Assembly (NCBI GenBank): GCA_942486035.1
Contig: CALNXK010000172.1
Coordinates: 440,001-504,000 of the forward strand
Direction: 5' to 3'
Length of the DNA: 64,000 nt
Source of the DNA: Porites lobata
Taxonomy: Eukaryota; Cnidaria; Anthozoa; Scleractinia; Poritidae
In this document: positions 12,701 to 23,409 of the stretch, in pieces
Layout of the letters: every line of letters starts with the position of its first letter
Position numbering within the stretch: the first letter of the stretch is position 1
Position numbers and translations under genes: made by a program
The notes under the pieces: generated by a model
Databases searched by the model: none
Told to the model about the DNA's origin: nothing
Seen by the model: only the letters and a program-made list of their open reading frames with translations

Positions 12701-15700
12701 GGATCACGTAGCCTCTTTACACCTCGCATCCCCTTGCAGAGATGGAAGGGAATACGATGACAACTGTCCTTCTGTTAATTAACATGAGGTCTGAGTTAAC
12801 ATGGAAATTTATCTCTAGCCGGTTTCTTAAGGTGGCTCGATACAGTTTTCCAGGGCCAATACCTCCCAAGTTTGAACATAAACTACGTCGCCATAAACAA
12901 AGTTTTGAAAAAATTGCCACCACAGTTGTATTAGATAAAGATGAACATTTGTTGTGATCAGGGTTGCAACGGCATCGGAGTTGTCATAGCAACGAAATGA
13001 CGCTATTACCTATTTTACTTTCAGCAGTATATCACGGCACTAGGAACTGTTCTTTCAAAATCGTTCTCGGGAGCTTTTTCCTCCAATACCGGCCTCGATA
13101 TTCGTGAAGTTTAAGCGAAATCTGTAAGAGCGTTATCGAGATATTTTGGGATGAAGTTTTTATGGTTAGAAACACAGTAAAAAATGGACAATATTGTTGT
13201 TTGGCCGTTATCTGTAAAAAATGAAGAACTTTTGACATGCAATTTCACCTCATAGTAGTTTCAATCTTTTTAAAAACGTGTGTGAAAGATCATTTAGATA
13301 GCTCTAACCGATTGCTAGAAAGAAGGGTTTGAGTAGTATGTATCGAAGCGCTCTTGTTAGCGGTTTTGTAAACATTTTGGTCTTCTTTATCAAATTAGCG
13401 AATAATTTTTAAACCGCTCGATAGATTTTTTAAAAAATTTAAGATTCTTGAGATTAACCTTCCTTTTATATGACCTTTCAGTTTCAAGATTATTGATATA
13501 TTGTAAGGCAGTAAAATAAGGGCTACAATTCGCTAATATTTTGGCTGAAATTTTGTGTTTACAAGTGTGAGCCTCTCATTATTCAAGGTATTGTCTCCAA
13601 GTTTCATACTTTCGTGCACAACAATAGCTAGCAATTTTGCATATGTCAAATACATTGTTAGTTACTGCTGTTCACGTGAAAATGAAACTTGAAGACAATG
13701 CGTTGAATAATGAGAGGCTTTCTCTTGTAATGACGAGACTTCCAATAAAAACGTAGCGAATTGTAGCCGTTATTTTACTGCCTTACAATGTATCAATAAT
13801 CCTGAAACTAAAAGGTCATATAAAAGGAACGTTAGTCTCAAGAATCTTAAATTTTTTTAAAAATCTATCGAGCGGTTTAAAAATTATTCGCTAATTTGAT
13901 AAAGAAGACCAAAATGTCTACAAAACCGCTAACAAGAGCGCTTCGATACATACTAATCAAACCCTTCTTTCTAGCAATCGGTTGGAGCTATCTAAATGAT
14001 CTTTCACACAAGTTTTTAAAAAGATTGAAACTACTATGAGGTGAAATTGCATGTCAAAAGCTCTTCATTTTTTACAGATAACGGCCAAACAACAATATTG
14101 TCCATTTTTTACTGTGTTTCTAACCATAAAAACTTCATCCCAAAATATCTCGATAACGCTCTTACAGATTTCGCTTCAACTTCACAAACATCGAGGCCGC
14201 TATTGGAGGAAAAAGCTCTCGTGAACGATTTTGGAAGAACAGTTCCTAGTGCTGAGATATACTGCTGCAAGTGAAATAGGTAATAGCGTCATTTCGTTGC
14301 TATGACAACTCCGATGCCGTTGCAATCCTGATCATAACAAATTTTCATCTTTATTTAATACAACTGTGGTGGCAATTTTTCCAAAACTTTGTTTATGGCG
14401 ACGTAGTTTATGCTCAAACTTGGGAGGTATTGACCATGAAAAACTGTATCGAGCCACCTTAAGCAGTTTGGTAACTTTCTTTATAGCTGCTATTACGGAC
14501 CTTGGTGTTTACACTCCTTTCCCTTTCACGATATGTATTGTGAGTAGACCACAGTAACCATTTACTGCACTCTTCGTCTATCTCGTTTATTCCACAGTCG
14601 GCTCGTGCGTTTAATTCCTAATAAATCATGAACAATAAAACTACTCCAACTGCGCGGTCGGCCGCTTCGCGGCCAAACAAGGCGCGCTCCGCTTGCCAAG
14701 AGGTCGACTTGTAGCAACTCTACTCGGTAATTAAACTCAATCGAACGTTCTGTGCGGTCACTCGGATTATACTAGTGACTCTCTTTTAGCATGTACAAAC
14801 GACGGAGAATTATATTGTACGTGAAACCTAAAAAGAACATATTTTTGAAAAATAACTAATGTGACGACGTGACCCGCGTGGTCTACTTTAACGTGAACGA
14901 GACATGTTTCGCCGGTAAACATTTGAATTGGCGCATCATAGGTTTAAATTAGCCTCATTCAAAGAAAAGAGTATTGAATACTAACACCCCATAAAATCAA
15001 AGGCAAATGTAATCACATGACAAATACGAACCTTCAATAAGTTGCTGCCTTCAGTCGTTTAAGCTGAGGTGCAAGATTATTTTTTTCCCATTTTCAGGAA
15101 TCTTCTTTCGGAAACAGCACACTTGCTGTTAAGAATTTTTCTTTGGAGTTTGAACTGCTAACTTCTAATACTTGCGATGAATATTTCACTGTGGCGAAAT
15201 AAATCAGGTCACGATGCTTGAAGCTGTTTATAAATAAAAGGCAGTCTGTGACTGCATGTGGCTACTGGTCTAGTTTTGTAGAATATATTGCAGTATAAAA
15301 TGCGAAAAATGTAGAGGGGGAAATGAGCAGGTGTAGTGAATAAATTCTCACGATACCCGCATCTTTGCACGCGCTAAAGCACTGATGGGAAAAAAGCAAT
15401 GTCTCGTGGTTTCTTGAAATGACTTTTATTACATTTGATGTTATCTTGATTATAATTAAGAAGCAATGGTAACAGGATGAACAAGAACAATTTATTTAGA
15501 TTATTTACAAAAATTCAACTTGGAAAGATTCTGATCAAATATTTCATTAATATTAATATTCTGATATTAACTTTGAATAAATATTGATATTAACTCGAGT
15601 ATACTGCTGTAACATCAGCACTAACAAAACTTGAACTTGGAAAGATAAAACAATTGTCTTTAAAGTTCTGATCAAATATTGCATTAATATAAGTTGTGAT

Positions 15701-18478
15701 ATTAACTTGAATATAACATAACAATAACATGAAGTGAGCCAAATGGTCTAATGACATCAGTTAAGCTGAGGTGGATGGCAAAAACTGGGAAATTACTCTT
15801 GTGCTTTGATCTAAAATCATCTTTTGTTTTCCAGCATTAAAGAAAAGCTTTGGCAAATCTGCAGAAGTGATTTTAGATAAGCTTGTTTCACATTTGATGT
15901 TGGACATGAAGCTTTGGATGGCATCATTGAAGGCTGTATAATTGACCAGCTTTTCATTAAAACCTTCTTATAATGATAAACAGTTTAAATGGAGGTTTCG
16001 CTGTACGCAACCCTTACGTTCAAAATATGCCATAATCATATTTATCTACATCGCAACCACCCTTCCCCCTCAACTGCTACCTGTAGGCCTAAAAAACATA
16101 TCGAACGCACTCACTTAAGCTCCGATTACTCCTAGTACCCTACCTTGAAGCAGGTGAAACAGAACTTATAAACTATGAAATTCGCGATTGCCGAATTATG
16201 TCAGAAGTGGCTTAAAGCAGCACCCACACCCACACTAAAATATGAACCATTAAACAGCTGCATCACTGTACAAAATACACAACGTTTGCTGCTGTAATAA
16301 AAGACGAACAAATTGTGAAGAATCAACATGGCGGTCTCAAAATGCCCGAGTTTGACCTTTAGCAATGTCATGTTCATTTAGATGCCAAAATCTCATTGGT
16401 TCCTAAGCATCAACTCATAGTACCCTCAACCTTATTGGCCCCTGCACCAATCATCAAAATAGCTCAAAAAACGGCTCGCAGATTACGAGTCTCACTGCTT
16501 ACGCAAGCGAGACTAAATATAATGCGAGACTTGTAAGTTGTTACCAGTCGTGCTTGTATACGATCTGAGCCCTTCTTCTTTTTTAGAAGGCCCTTCTAAA
16601 AGTCTTCTTAATCAGTACAAGTACTGTAAGAGTTAATAGACAGTTTTAGATCCGAGTTTACCGCGAACCTCTAACCGCTGGAGGTCACATGACAAGTCTT
16701 TCGCGTTACGTTTGAGGTTTACGACGTGCGTTTTCAACGTGGGGAGATAGGTTTTCACGTATGCCATTTACCTGAAAGCTTTTAGCGTATAATTGTTGTT
16801 TTATCCCACGTAATGATACAAAAATCTTGAGGAGCAAGTCTTTATCCATTAACAGAGGCACAAATTCGGGCGAAATGCTAAATTTGATAAATCCTATTGG
16901 ATCTTGAAAACAAGTGTCATTCATGGCTGCTGATTCAAAATGGCGGCCGTAAAATTGCAAGAAGAATTAATGTAAGAATTTACATCTTTTTGCTGCGAGA
17001 TAACCCAGTGTTACCGTAAATTTCTTTTATTTTCACTGATTGATTTTTCTTCTATTTCTAAATGGAAAAATAAACCAGAATCCACTTCTTTAATCCACTG
17101 ATTATACTTACGATGATGCAGGAATGTGACTGTCAAAAACGTGATCCGTTCGTTGCACTAATTAACATCAAAGTGCTGTAGTGTAAGTTTAAGTGTTTTT
17201 ACCGCGGATTACACCGCAAGAAAAACCAACGGGACGTCATCCGTGGTGAGTTGCAAGAACTGTGATAACTCGAGTTGTTGGGGTAACTTTTGATCAAGGG
17301 AAACAGAATTTAGTACGAGTTAACGGGGAAGGTCGAGGTTTTCGAGTTACCGCCGGGGTTGCACGATACTGAGCCGCATGCTTCGACTGCGACAAGTCTA
17401 GCTAAGTCTTGTTGCCCTTAAGGAACTACATTATAACATTTTTCTCAATACAATGTGCCTGTTCTTTCTCGCTATTTATAGGAAACTTAAGATATGCGAG
17501 TGCCGTACCCGAAAAGCCTTTATGGAGGAGAGGTTTTCTCAAATCAGGCACGTAATCCTGGACGAGGTACATAATTTTCAAGCTAAAGATGGAGATTGGC
17601 TTGGAAAAGCTAGAACGCTCGTCAAACAACATCTTGAACGTGAATCCAGTGATGATGACTACACCTCTGACAATGAAAAAGTGTCGGAGTCTTGCAGCGA
17701 ATCCGAAACTGAACAGGACAACTCTGATACAAACTCTGTCGCTGGACCGGATTCAGAGTACAGCATTTGGCAAAATGATGGCCCAGGCTATCTGTGGTGT
17801 TTCATGGACAAAGGACAAAGCATTTCAAAGAAGTCTGAAACAGGCATACCAAAACGTCTTCGCCAGACGTTTCTTCTGAGGAAAGTGATAAGGAACTCCA
17901 AGAGGATCTTCGAACACGCCGAAAAATTCCTTGATGGGCGAACTTGGCCTGGAGCCGAAATGCCTAGACACAGACTACTGAAGAAGCTTGCGAAGGATGA
18001 TCCGCTGATGTATAGAGAACTACTCCAAAAACAAGAACGAAGAATGGACGTTCGGAAGGTGACAATAGGCCACGATTTCGACGGAGAACAAAGTGAGGTA
18101 GAGTATTCAAAAGGAGAACGAATTCCTTGTTTGATTGGAGTACTTGAGTCGCTGCTAAAAGAAGGGTACAGTAAAGGCGATATCGCTGTTTTGTGTTTAA
18201 CTGAACCCCTAGAAGGCAGTGAACTTGAACAGTTGCAAGAGTTCACTTTAACCGTGAATGCTGAAAGAAATGATGATGACAATATTGTTCTCAGCACCGT
18301 GACGGAGTATGGTGGTTTGGAACGGCCCATCGTCCTTATCGTTCGCGAATCGTTCGACTATACCAACAAAGATGTGTTGCCTAAACGGGTAAATTATTGT
18401 GCTTTCACTCGTGGAATGGTTAGACTTATTATTCTGAAGGAAAAATCAAGGGGGCAAAAAAGAAAAGAAAGCAATTAA
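6615..18478 (+). CDS. Schlafen-family protein with helicase-like C-terminal half (whole gene, 5 coding exons)
   Basis: Joining 6615-6700, 7455-8434, 10011-10115, 11928-12666 and 17482-18478 gives 2907 nt (968 codons plus TAA). All junctions are GT-AG and every phase agrees. Residues about 45-250 form a Schlafen core: an N-lobe with NGVLNSGGGIVEINIDG and an AlbA_2-like C-lobe with ESKQVQLK, SSFGNGIGGVILIGI and a VCG turn. Residues about 560-968 are a superfamily-1-like P-loop helicase: Walker A GVAGTGKT (594-601), Walker B LDEVHNF (D664, E665) and late motifs TVTEYGGLERPIVLIV and AFTRGMVRLII. This arrangement and length match the long, helicase-bearing Schlafens, which in vertebrates cut tRNA/rRNA or restrict viruses. 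An acidic Ser/Asp/Glu insert (about 691-735) follows Walker B. An acceptor at 6578 (TTTTCCAG) implies an upstream non-coding exon. Unusual: two expected catalytic acids of the core seem replaced (Q196, N239). Family call is firm; activity is inference. Confidence 0.88.
6701..7454 (+). other. Schlafen-like gene, intron 1
   Basis: AT-rich intron from GTAAAAG to TCTTCAG. A short block at 7187-7222 (AGTAGCC.CATGCAGTCACAGACTGCC) recurs in reverse at 15229-15265 in intron 4, a minor dispersed repeat. Confidence 0.6.
7455..8434 (+). CDS. Schlafen-like gene, coding exon 2 (Schlafen core)
   Basis: This 980-nt exon encodes nearly the whole Schlafen core. The acceptor is TCTTCAG|G and the donor AAAG|GTGAGT, leaving phase 1. 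The N-lobe motif with the triple-glycine SGGGIVEI is near residue 58; the C-lobe starts near residue 185. E191 of the ExxxxE pair is kept but its partner is Q196. The acid normally found in the IGVDD-like turn aligns with N239 in IGIKNN. Confidence 0.9.
8435..10010 (+). other. Schlafen-like gene, intron 2
   Basis: Intron from GTGAGT to TTGTAAG. It contains a small pogo-like palindrome (9799-9934). Other open frames here have no motif and no splice support. Confidence 0.6.
9799..9934. mobile_element. Pogo/Tc1-type MITE with TA target duplication
   Basis: Ends CAGTAAAACCCCAC and GTGGGGTTTTATTG are imperfect inverted repeats, flanked on both sides by TA (9797-9798 and 9935-9936), the target duplication of Tc1/mariner/pogo elements. 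An inner pair, CCTGGATTTT and AAAATCCAGG, extends the palindrome. At 136 bp it cannot encode a transposase. Confidence 0.7.
10011..10115 (+). CDS. Schlafen-like gene, coding exon 3
   Basis: A 105-nt exon between TTGTAAG and GTATTT, phase 1 on both sides. It encodes TREAMEKFRLVELLDGP and then VQGSVEEIVKAFFP, a linker after the core domain. It was found by phase and reading-frame continuity; it is too short to show a domain alone. Confidence 0.7.
10116..11927 (+). other. Schlafen-like gene, intron 3
   Basis: Intron from GTATTT to TATTTAG. It holds a G/C-run segment at 10745-11000 that looks like a decayed transposon end (CAGGGTTCTATCCAGGG) and a palindromic MITE at 11587-11768. Confidence 0.6.
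11587..11768. mobile_element. Palindromic MITE, copy 1 of a three-copy family
   Basis: Inverted arms run from ATTCAC at 11587 to GTGAAT at 11768, through CATAATGCATC and GTTTACCCCCC, then TTTGCATAACCATTG, and back. The central part matches 23231-23409 and 38851-39029. The outer 20 bp differ from the other copies but are still self-complementary. Confidence 0.8.
11928..12666 (+). CDS. Schlafen-like gene, coding exon 4 (linker and Walker A)
   Basis: A 739-nt exon, TATTTAG| to AAG|GTATGT, entering in phase 1 and leaving in phase 2. It encodes the linker domain and the start of the P-loop ATPase: LNLLTKEQFELL, then WIQGVAGTGKTVVAVEF with Walker A at residues 594-601. It ends shortly after an NILYVCERPAML strand, so the next exon must supply Walker B. 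Confidence 0.9.
12667..17481 (+). other. Schlafen-like gene, intron 4
   Basis: A 4.8-kb intron that separates Walker A from Walker B. It carries the large fold-back at 12827-14462. The remaining 14463-17481 has no exon: 14620-14770 is a degenerate repeat with GCTTCGCGGCC and GTCGACTTGTAGCAA blocks similar to 39176-39290, and 15519-15715 is an imperfect duplication (ACTTGGAAAGAT ... TGATCAAATATT.CATTAATAT). Confidence 0.65.
12827..14462. mobile_element. Long fold-back element FB, copy 1 (1.6 kb palindrome)
   Basis: The two halves (12827 to about 13646 and about 13647 to 14462) are inverted copies of one another along almost the whole length. Both ends read TTAAGGTGGCTCGATA. The bounding TTAA could be a piggyBac-type target duplication or the last bases of the inverted repeat. 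There is no coding capacity. A second full copy is at 32944-34582 and a half copy at 47071-47318. Confidence 0.88.
17482..18478 (+). CDS. Schlafen-like gene, coding exon 5 (Walker B to stop)
   Basis: Acceptor TTTATAG at 17481; the split arginine codon AG|G restores the frame. It encodes CRTRKAFMEERFSQIRH, then VILDEVHNF (Walker B, D664/E665) and a DGDWLGKA block typical of Schlafens. An acidic low-complexity insert at about residues 691-735 and C-terminal helicase motifs follow. A basic tail with RGQKRKESN, which could be a nuclear localisation signal, ends at TAA 18476-18478. Confidence 0.92.
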
Positions 18479-18520
18479 CTATTAAGAAAACATTCTTAGC
18501 AGCTGGATACTAAAATGAGG

Positions 18521-18928
18521 TTTATTATTCATTCAAAATATTTCTGATTGGCTAAAATCACACGCATAATTCATCATAACCAGCCACTGTTTACCAAATT
18601 TGGAAGAATTTTGCGATATTGAACTGATGACGTCAATCGTGCAGAAGAAGAAGACCTGGGGACGAGGTTTAGTTGTTTTCGTAGTGAGTACAAAAATAAC
18701 CGAACATTTCACTCGTTTCACGAGCAGGAAATAGGCGAACTGTTGGCTAAAAACATAGCAAGAACAGCAAGAAGACAACTCGACGGACGACATCTGCTAG
18801 TGGAGAATATTTTCGGGGCTAAACAACCCTTTTTATGCTAAACGTGCTGATTAACATGCACTATCGATGGAGGTAACCATGTTTTAGCTTGTTTTTTTAA
18901 CTAGGAATTATTGTGAATGAATAATAAA
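18521..18928. mobile_element. Short TIR element downstream of the Schlafen gene
   Basis: The left end TTTATTATTCATTCA and right end TGAATGAATAATAAA are inverted repeats about 408 bp apart. The head (CATTCAAAATATTTC then TGATTGGCT) recurs at 46625 and 53617. It starts about 40 bp after the Schlafen stop codon and could supply that gene's 3' UTR; AATAAA occurs at its right end. Confidence 0.65.
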
Positions 18929-19072
18929 ACAATTATTGAATTCGGCTTTCGTATCATCTGAAGAATTATGGAGATTTCGGAGGGTGTTATGCGCCGAGGC
19001 CTGTGGCGGATAACACCCTCCGAGATCTCCATAATTCTTCAGATGATACGAAAGCCGAATTCAATAATTGTT
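18928..19072. mobile_element. 145-bp fold-back MITE
   Basis: Near-perfect palindrome: AACAATTATTGAATTCGG, then a GAAGAATTATGGAGAT block and GGAGGGTGTTAT, with a GC-rich loop (about 18991-19010) and the same sequence reversed. It abuts the preceding TIR element. A related half lies at 53878-53930. Confidence 0.85.
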
Positions 19073-19251
19073 AAATCATGAGATTTGTGTTTCCAAAACG
19101 AGTTGCAGTAAAAACCCGAAATTAAAACTTAGTTTTTAGAACCTATTAGGCTAAAATGTGCCACTTAGATCCCCTCTGTGCAAGGAATAGGCTGACTACC
19201 ACTAAATTGCAGCAGCTACAATGTAATTAATTTCTTGAGAAAATGAAAAAA

Positions 19252-19700
19252 CCTATATAGCATGCTTTTGTAACATCAAGATTAGACTTTTGCAATTCCC
19301 TTTTATATGGAATACCTCGGAATTCTCAAAAGGCAGTTCAGAATGCAGCAGCAAGGGCTGTCAAGTTTACAGGCAAAAGACAACGCATCACCCATATTTT
19401 AGAAGGGCTCCACTGGTTACCAGTTGAACAACGTGTTTTTTAGAGATATTATTAATAAGTTATAAGGCGCTGAATAATCTTGCTCCGACTTATCTCTCTG
19501 AATTAGTTAAGCTGTACGTATCGAGTAGGAACCTTAGATCTTTTAATACCAATCGTCTTATCAGTATGTCCTATAATCTAAAAACGTATGGTTACAGAGC
19601 TGTCTCATCCGCAGCCCCTGCTCTGTGGAACGAATTACCCCAGAATGAAAGGTACTGCGGTTGTCTTAATCAATGTAAACGTTTAGTTAAATCTTATCTT
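19252..19700 (+). pseudogene. CR1-like LINE remnant, C-terminus, with frameshifts
   Basis: Frames read TSRLDFCNSLLYGIP, then a QNAAARAVKFTG block and LEGLHWLPVEQRV. After a stop and frame change come KALNNLAPTYLSEL and SAAPALWNELPQ, the signature tail of CR1/L2-type reverse transcriptases. It ends in a KSYLFK block where the Mutator-like element starts. The short continuation, a KKAFNL-type end, resumes after the element at 21006. Confidence 0.8.
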
Positions 19701-19706
19701 TTTAAG
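19698..19706 (+). repeat. 9-bp target-site duplication, left copy
   Basis: CTTTTTAAG, repeated exactly at 21006-21014 on the other side of the element. Confidence 0.85.
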
Positions 19707-21005
19707 CGGTGAGGGTAAAAGGAGGAATGAGTTTGCGGAATGGCATGTGGCATGGCTAGCTGAATGACATAATTATGCGGAATGTAATGTATGCAAAATG
19801 ACTTGAAGAAATTAATTAATCTGAAAATTGCGTCCTTTTGTGGCGCCATTCAATTCATAAGCAGCCGCTTCTTTAATGTTGCGGGCCCTACTACGATGAC
19901 AATCAAAAAGCCAGGAAAGACTCCTTGATTTCTCACGGTCGGTTAGCTTTTTGCACAGCCACAAAGATTCTACTTGCCTTTATTAGTCAGGCTGCTGGCA
20001 GCACCGATACTACATCACGAAAGACGGCCATTGAAGAAAATATGTTTCGGAAGGTCATACTCTCTTCTGCTTTAATTTTTTCTGCAAAAGATATTTGCAC
20101 GATTAACGTCACTTTTTTTTTTTTTACCTTTATTTGCATTTGAAACCGGGTGAGAAGTGTTTCTTTTTCAGACGGTGGGTCGCGTAATTAATTGTTCGTG
20201 ACATAATATTCAGAGATCGAACGTATCTTGTATTTTGTTTTCTTGGCTGCGTGGTGAAGTTTCAGGCAAGCGTTCATTTAGTCTCGAATATGATCTGATT
20301 CGTTCCCCGTATTAAAAATCCCTAGAATTGTTGCTAGCCCGACTTCATGTTCAGCGAGCGTTTTTTACCCTCTAGCGTTACCACAAAGAGTGACCCTTGA
20401 TTTCAGTTTAGCCAAGTAGCACAGGTTATATACCCCTAAAAACCCAGACAGATTTACGACACAGTACGTCTGCACGTATTTACGAGGTTTATTTCTTTTA
20501 TTATTTCACTTGGGATTACCAAGTCTGCCATTTCCTAACAGCTCTAGATCCCAGGGTCCTCTCTCTTCCTTTCTATTTTACCTCTTCCGCCGTTACGACG
20601 TTTTTCTATGTAATGAGGAGAGTAAAACTCAATAGAAGACTGTTTAAACTTGACAAGTTTTCGTACTTTCACTGCGCTTCACTGGAAAAGACTGAAAAGC
20701 CGACGTGAGTAAAGAACCGTTTCAGTTTATTTTGGAAACGAGCTACGGATGATTTATGAAGTATTCGGGTATCGGCTGTGTTTCAATTTTAGCCTTGCTG
20801 TAATAGCAGTAATAAATGGACCGGTAAATCGATTGCTCGCTCAAATTGGCGCCAAAAAAGGCGCGGCAGAGACGCGCGCATGCTTTCCTGTTGAATTTTT
20901 TTTCTTTGCGCCATTTTCCATAAATTAAATTCTGCATAATTATGTCATTCCGCAAGCCATGCCACATGCCATTCCGCAAACTCATTCCAGCTTTTACCCT
21001 CACCG
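19707..21005. mobile_element. Mutator-like non-autonomous transposon, copy 1 (1299 bp)
   Basis: Ends CGGTGAGGGTAAAA and TTTTACCCTCACCG head inverted repeats of about 95 bp, including GAGTTTGCGGAATGGCATGT. The element is flanked by exact 9-bp duplications CTTTTTAAG. Long TIRs plus a 9-bp duplication are the hallmark of the Mutator (MULE) superfamily. No transposase frame is visible. It split a LINE remnant, so it inserted after that LINE. The interior block CTGGCAGCACCGATACTACA is shared with 28547-30129. Confidence 0.88.
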
Positions 21006-21310
21006 CTTTTTAAGAAGGCTTTTAATTTATAATTATTCTAGGATCATATTTCGTACATTTTCTTTTTATTCGATTTTTCTTGGATTTTATTTATATTTTT
21101 ATTTATTTTAACAATTTGTATATTATAATGCATAGCTTAATTCTAATTTTTTTTAACAGTGCATTATTATTATTTTTTTTTAACTCAGTTTTTATAAAAA
21201 AAATTAATCGTTGTTGTAAAGCGCCATTGGACAGCAATGGAAATGGCGCTATAGAAGTAAATGTTGTTATTATTATTATTACTGTTGTTGTTGTTGTTGT
21301 TGTTAATTTA
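21006..21310 (+). repeat. LINE 3' tail with simple repeats
   Basis: This continues the LINE interrupted at 19706. It begins with the right target duplication, then AT-rich 3' UTR, a GTAAAGCGCCATTGGA / AATGGCGCTATAGAAGTAAA block, and a terminal (ATT)n/(GTT)n microsatellite at 21267-21305. Confidence 0.6.
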
Positions 21311-21317
21311 TCAGCGG

Positions 21318-22210
21318 CAAAAGCCCGGTTTACATGACGGAAGTTTTGGGTACGGCACTTCTTTGTTTTTGCACTAGTGCGTTAATTTTCGGCTTTTACT
21401 CGACAGAATTATCTCTATTTTAGGATACCGCCATTTTTTATGGGCATTGTTAAAATTAGAAACGGCACCTCTAAATTAACGAGCATATCGATCCATTTGT
21501 CAGCGGCTTAATGCGGTTTATCAGTTTCAAGATGGCGAAGTGTAGACTCATTCGACGCAGTCAACAGTATTGAAGACCTTAGATAACAATGACCTCAAGC
21601 AGATTGTGGCGTCCAGCGGTTCTAGTGAAAACAAGGGTTTGGCTGGGATGCTCAATCTCACGGGCTCATAAAACCTGGTCTCGGTCATTCTAATTTCAGG
21701 ATTTTCCAACAGTATGGTATTTCATTGAGAAGCGAAGAAATATAAATTTTCAGGAAAAGATAGTTGATCGGGGAGGGAGCAAGTCTCTCACCCAATTGGC
21801 TGTTAGTCCAAGCCGTGCTAGATGTTATCTGTTCTGTCCTACAATCTTGGAGTTTTCTTTAGATGTTTTCGAATTCTCTAACGATACCTGGATGCGTGTC
21901 TCGTTGTAAATGTCTATCAAGACCTCTGTTGCCTCCACCACGTTACTTTGTTGTTCGAACGTGACGCCATCTTGAAATTGATCCACAATTCTCAGCTAGG
22001 ATAGAAAATTTGAGCACAGCACCGCTAAAAACGGATACCGGACCTCCACCTATTCACGTGGTCCCGGCACCCCCAAATTTTTAGTCACCCGTTCTTGAAA
22101 AAGTTGTATTTGCACGGTAAAAAGGGGTGCCGTGCCAAAACGTTCAGGCACGCGTGCCAAATTTAAGGGTTGCCGTGCCCGAACCGCTTGTCGTGTAAAC
22201 GAGGCTTTTA
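21318..22210. mobile_element. TIR element, about 890 bp
   Basis: The left end AAAAGCCCGGTTTACATGAC and the right end, reverse-complemented AAAAGCCTCGTTTACACGAC, continue into GGGTACGGCA / GGGCACGGCA. Subterminal GGCACG/CGTGCC motifs crowd the right end (22060-22190). No transposase frame; superfamily unassigned. Confidence 0.7.
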
Positions 22211-23230
22211 GAAACCCATTTAGGCTAATATGGGAAAATGCAGGCCCTTAGCCGCAGATTTTTACTTTGTTACTCATGTATGATAGGAAGGGGACAGAAG
22301 TTTTGAAGAGAACAAAACAAAATGAAACAAATGGCTGCCGTGAAGTGTTTTCAGTTCTAAGCACTGGCCTCTGAGCCTTCCAACAAAGAAAACTCCTTTG
22401 CTCTACCCTCCTTGACCAAAAACCTCAGAAACGTTTTGCATTGCAAGTGCATCTTGAATTGGAGTTATTTATCATTCTCTTTTTTTTGTGTAACGATAGA
22501 TAGCAATGGAGAGTTTTGAACTCACTGCACTACGAAAACAAAAAATGTTTGATCGGAACTTTTACATTAAAATGTATTTACAAATAAGTGTACTTTTTAA
22601 GGAGACTTCGTTGAGAAGTAAAATCTTGTAATATTTTTTCATGTCTATATAAGTAAATGAATAACATGTTAATTGAAATGTTATTCTTTTAAGACGCTCA
22701 ATTAAAGGAGCTTAAATTACATTTTTATTCTATTAAAATAGGTAGCGTTTATCACTAAGTTTAAAGCACTAAGAACAGTTAAGAGTTGCATAGCACTGAT
22801 CCGATATAGAATGTAAGATTTGTAAAAGGTAAATAAATGAAGTCTGAGACATTGTTAGCGATATACCACCTATCATACAATTTAAAATGTAATCTCCTCG
22901 TTAAGGAAATATGTAAAAGCTTTTCAAAGGTTTCGCACCAGTAGAGATCGTGTGGTCTGCCAACCCTTGAAGTTTTTACTTCGAAGTTAGCCCTCAAATT
23001 TGGCACGATTTCCAGGAGAATCACAGGGCACTCTAACAGCGAAAACCAAGCCCATTCTGAAGTGGGAATTTCTAAGTGGAAGTTGGAAGTTAGCCTGCGA
23101 ATACAGCCGTCGCTCCTCACTCCTAGCTGCTAGCGGCGAGGAGTGTAGAAGAAAGGCTGTGTTCTTATGCTAGTTGGAAGTTAGAAGTTGGAACTTGGCG
23201 GGAATCAGAAATCGGTTGTTGGAAGCCCAT
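22211..23230. other. Intergenic stretch, nothing recognised
   Basis: AT-rich sequence. A short near-duplication of a GGAAGTTGGAAGTTAG-type string occurs at 23080-23190, just before the MITE. No exon-like frame with splice signals was found. Confidence 0.4.
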
Positions 23231-23409
23231 ATACGCCACTTGCACATCTCCCATAATGCACCTTTGTTGCCCTCCAAAATGTTGCATAAGCATTGTTATC
23301 AATTTCTCTTGGGACGGCTGTAATACCCAGCAGAAATAAAAAAACAAAGGTTATGCAAAATTTTACTGGGCAAGTAAGGTGCATTATGCGAGATGTGCAA
23401 GTGGCGTAT
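23231..23409. mobile_element. Palindromic MITE, copy 2 (179 bp)
   Basis: The ends ATACGCCACTTGCACATCTC and its reverse complement are almost perfect, followed by CATAATGCACC and the inner arms with TTGCATAA and TTATGCAA. It is the same length, 179 bp, as the copy at 38851-39029. Confidence 0.88.

Noticed and set aside
17788..18330. 180-residue minus-strand open frame
   Set aside because: It is the antisense shadow of Schlafen exon 5, which has clear helicase motifs on the + strand.
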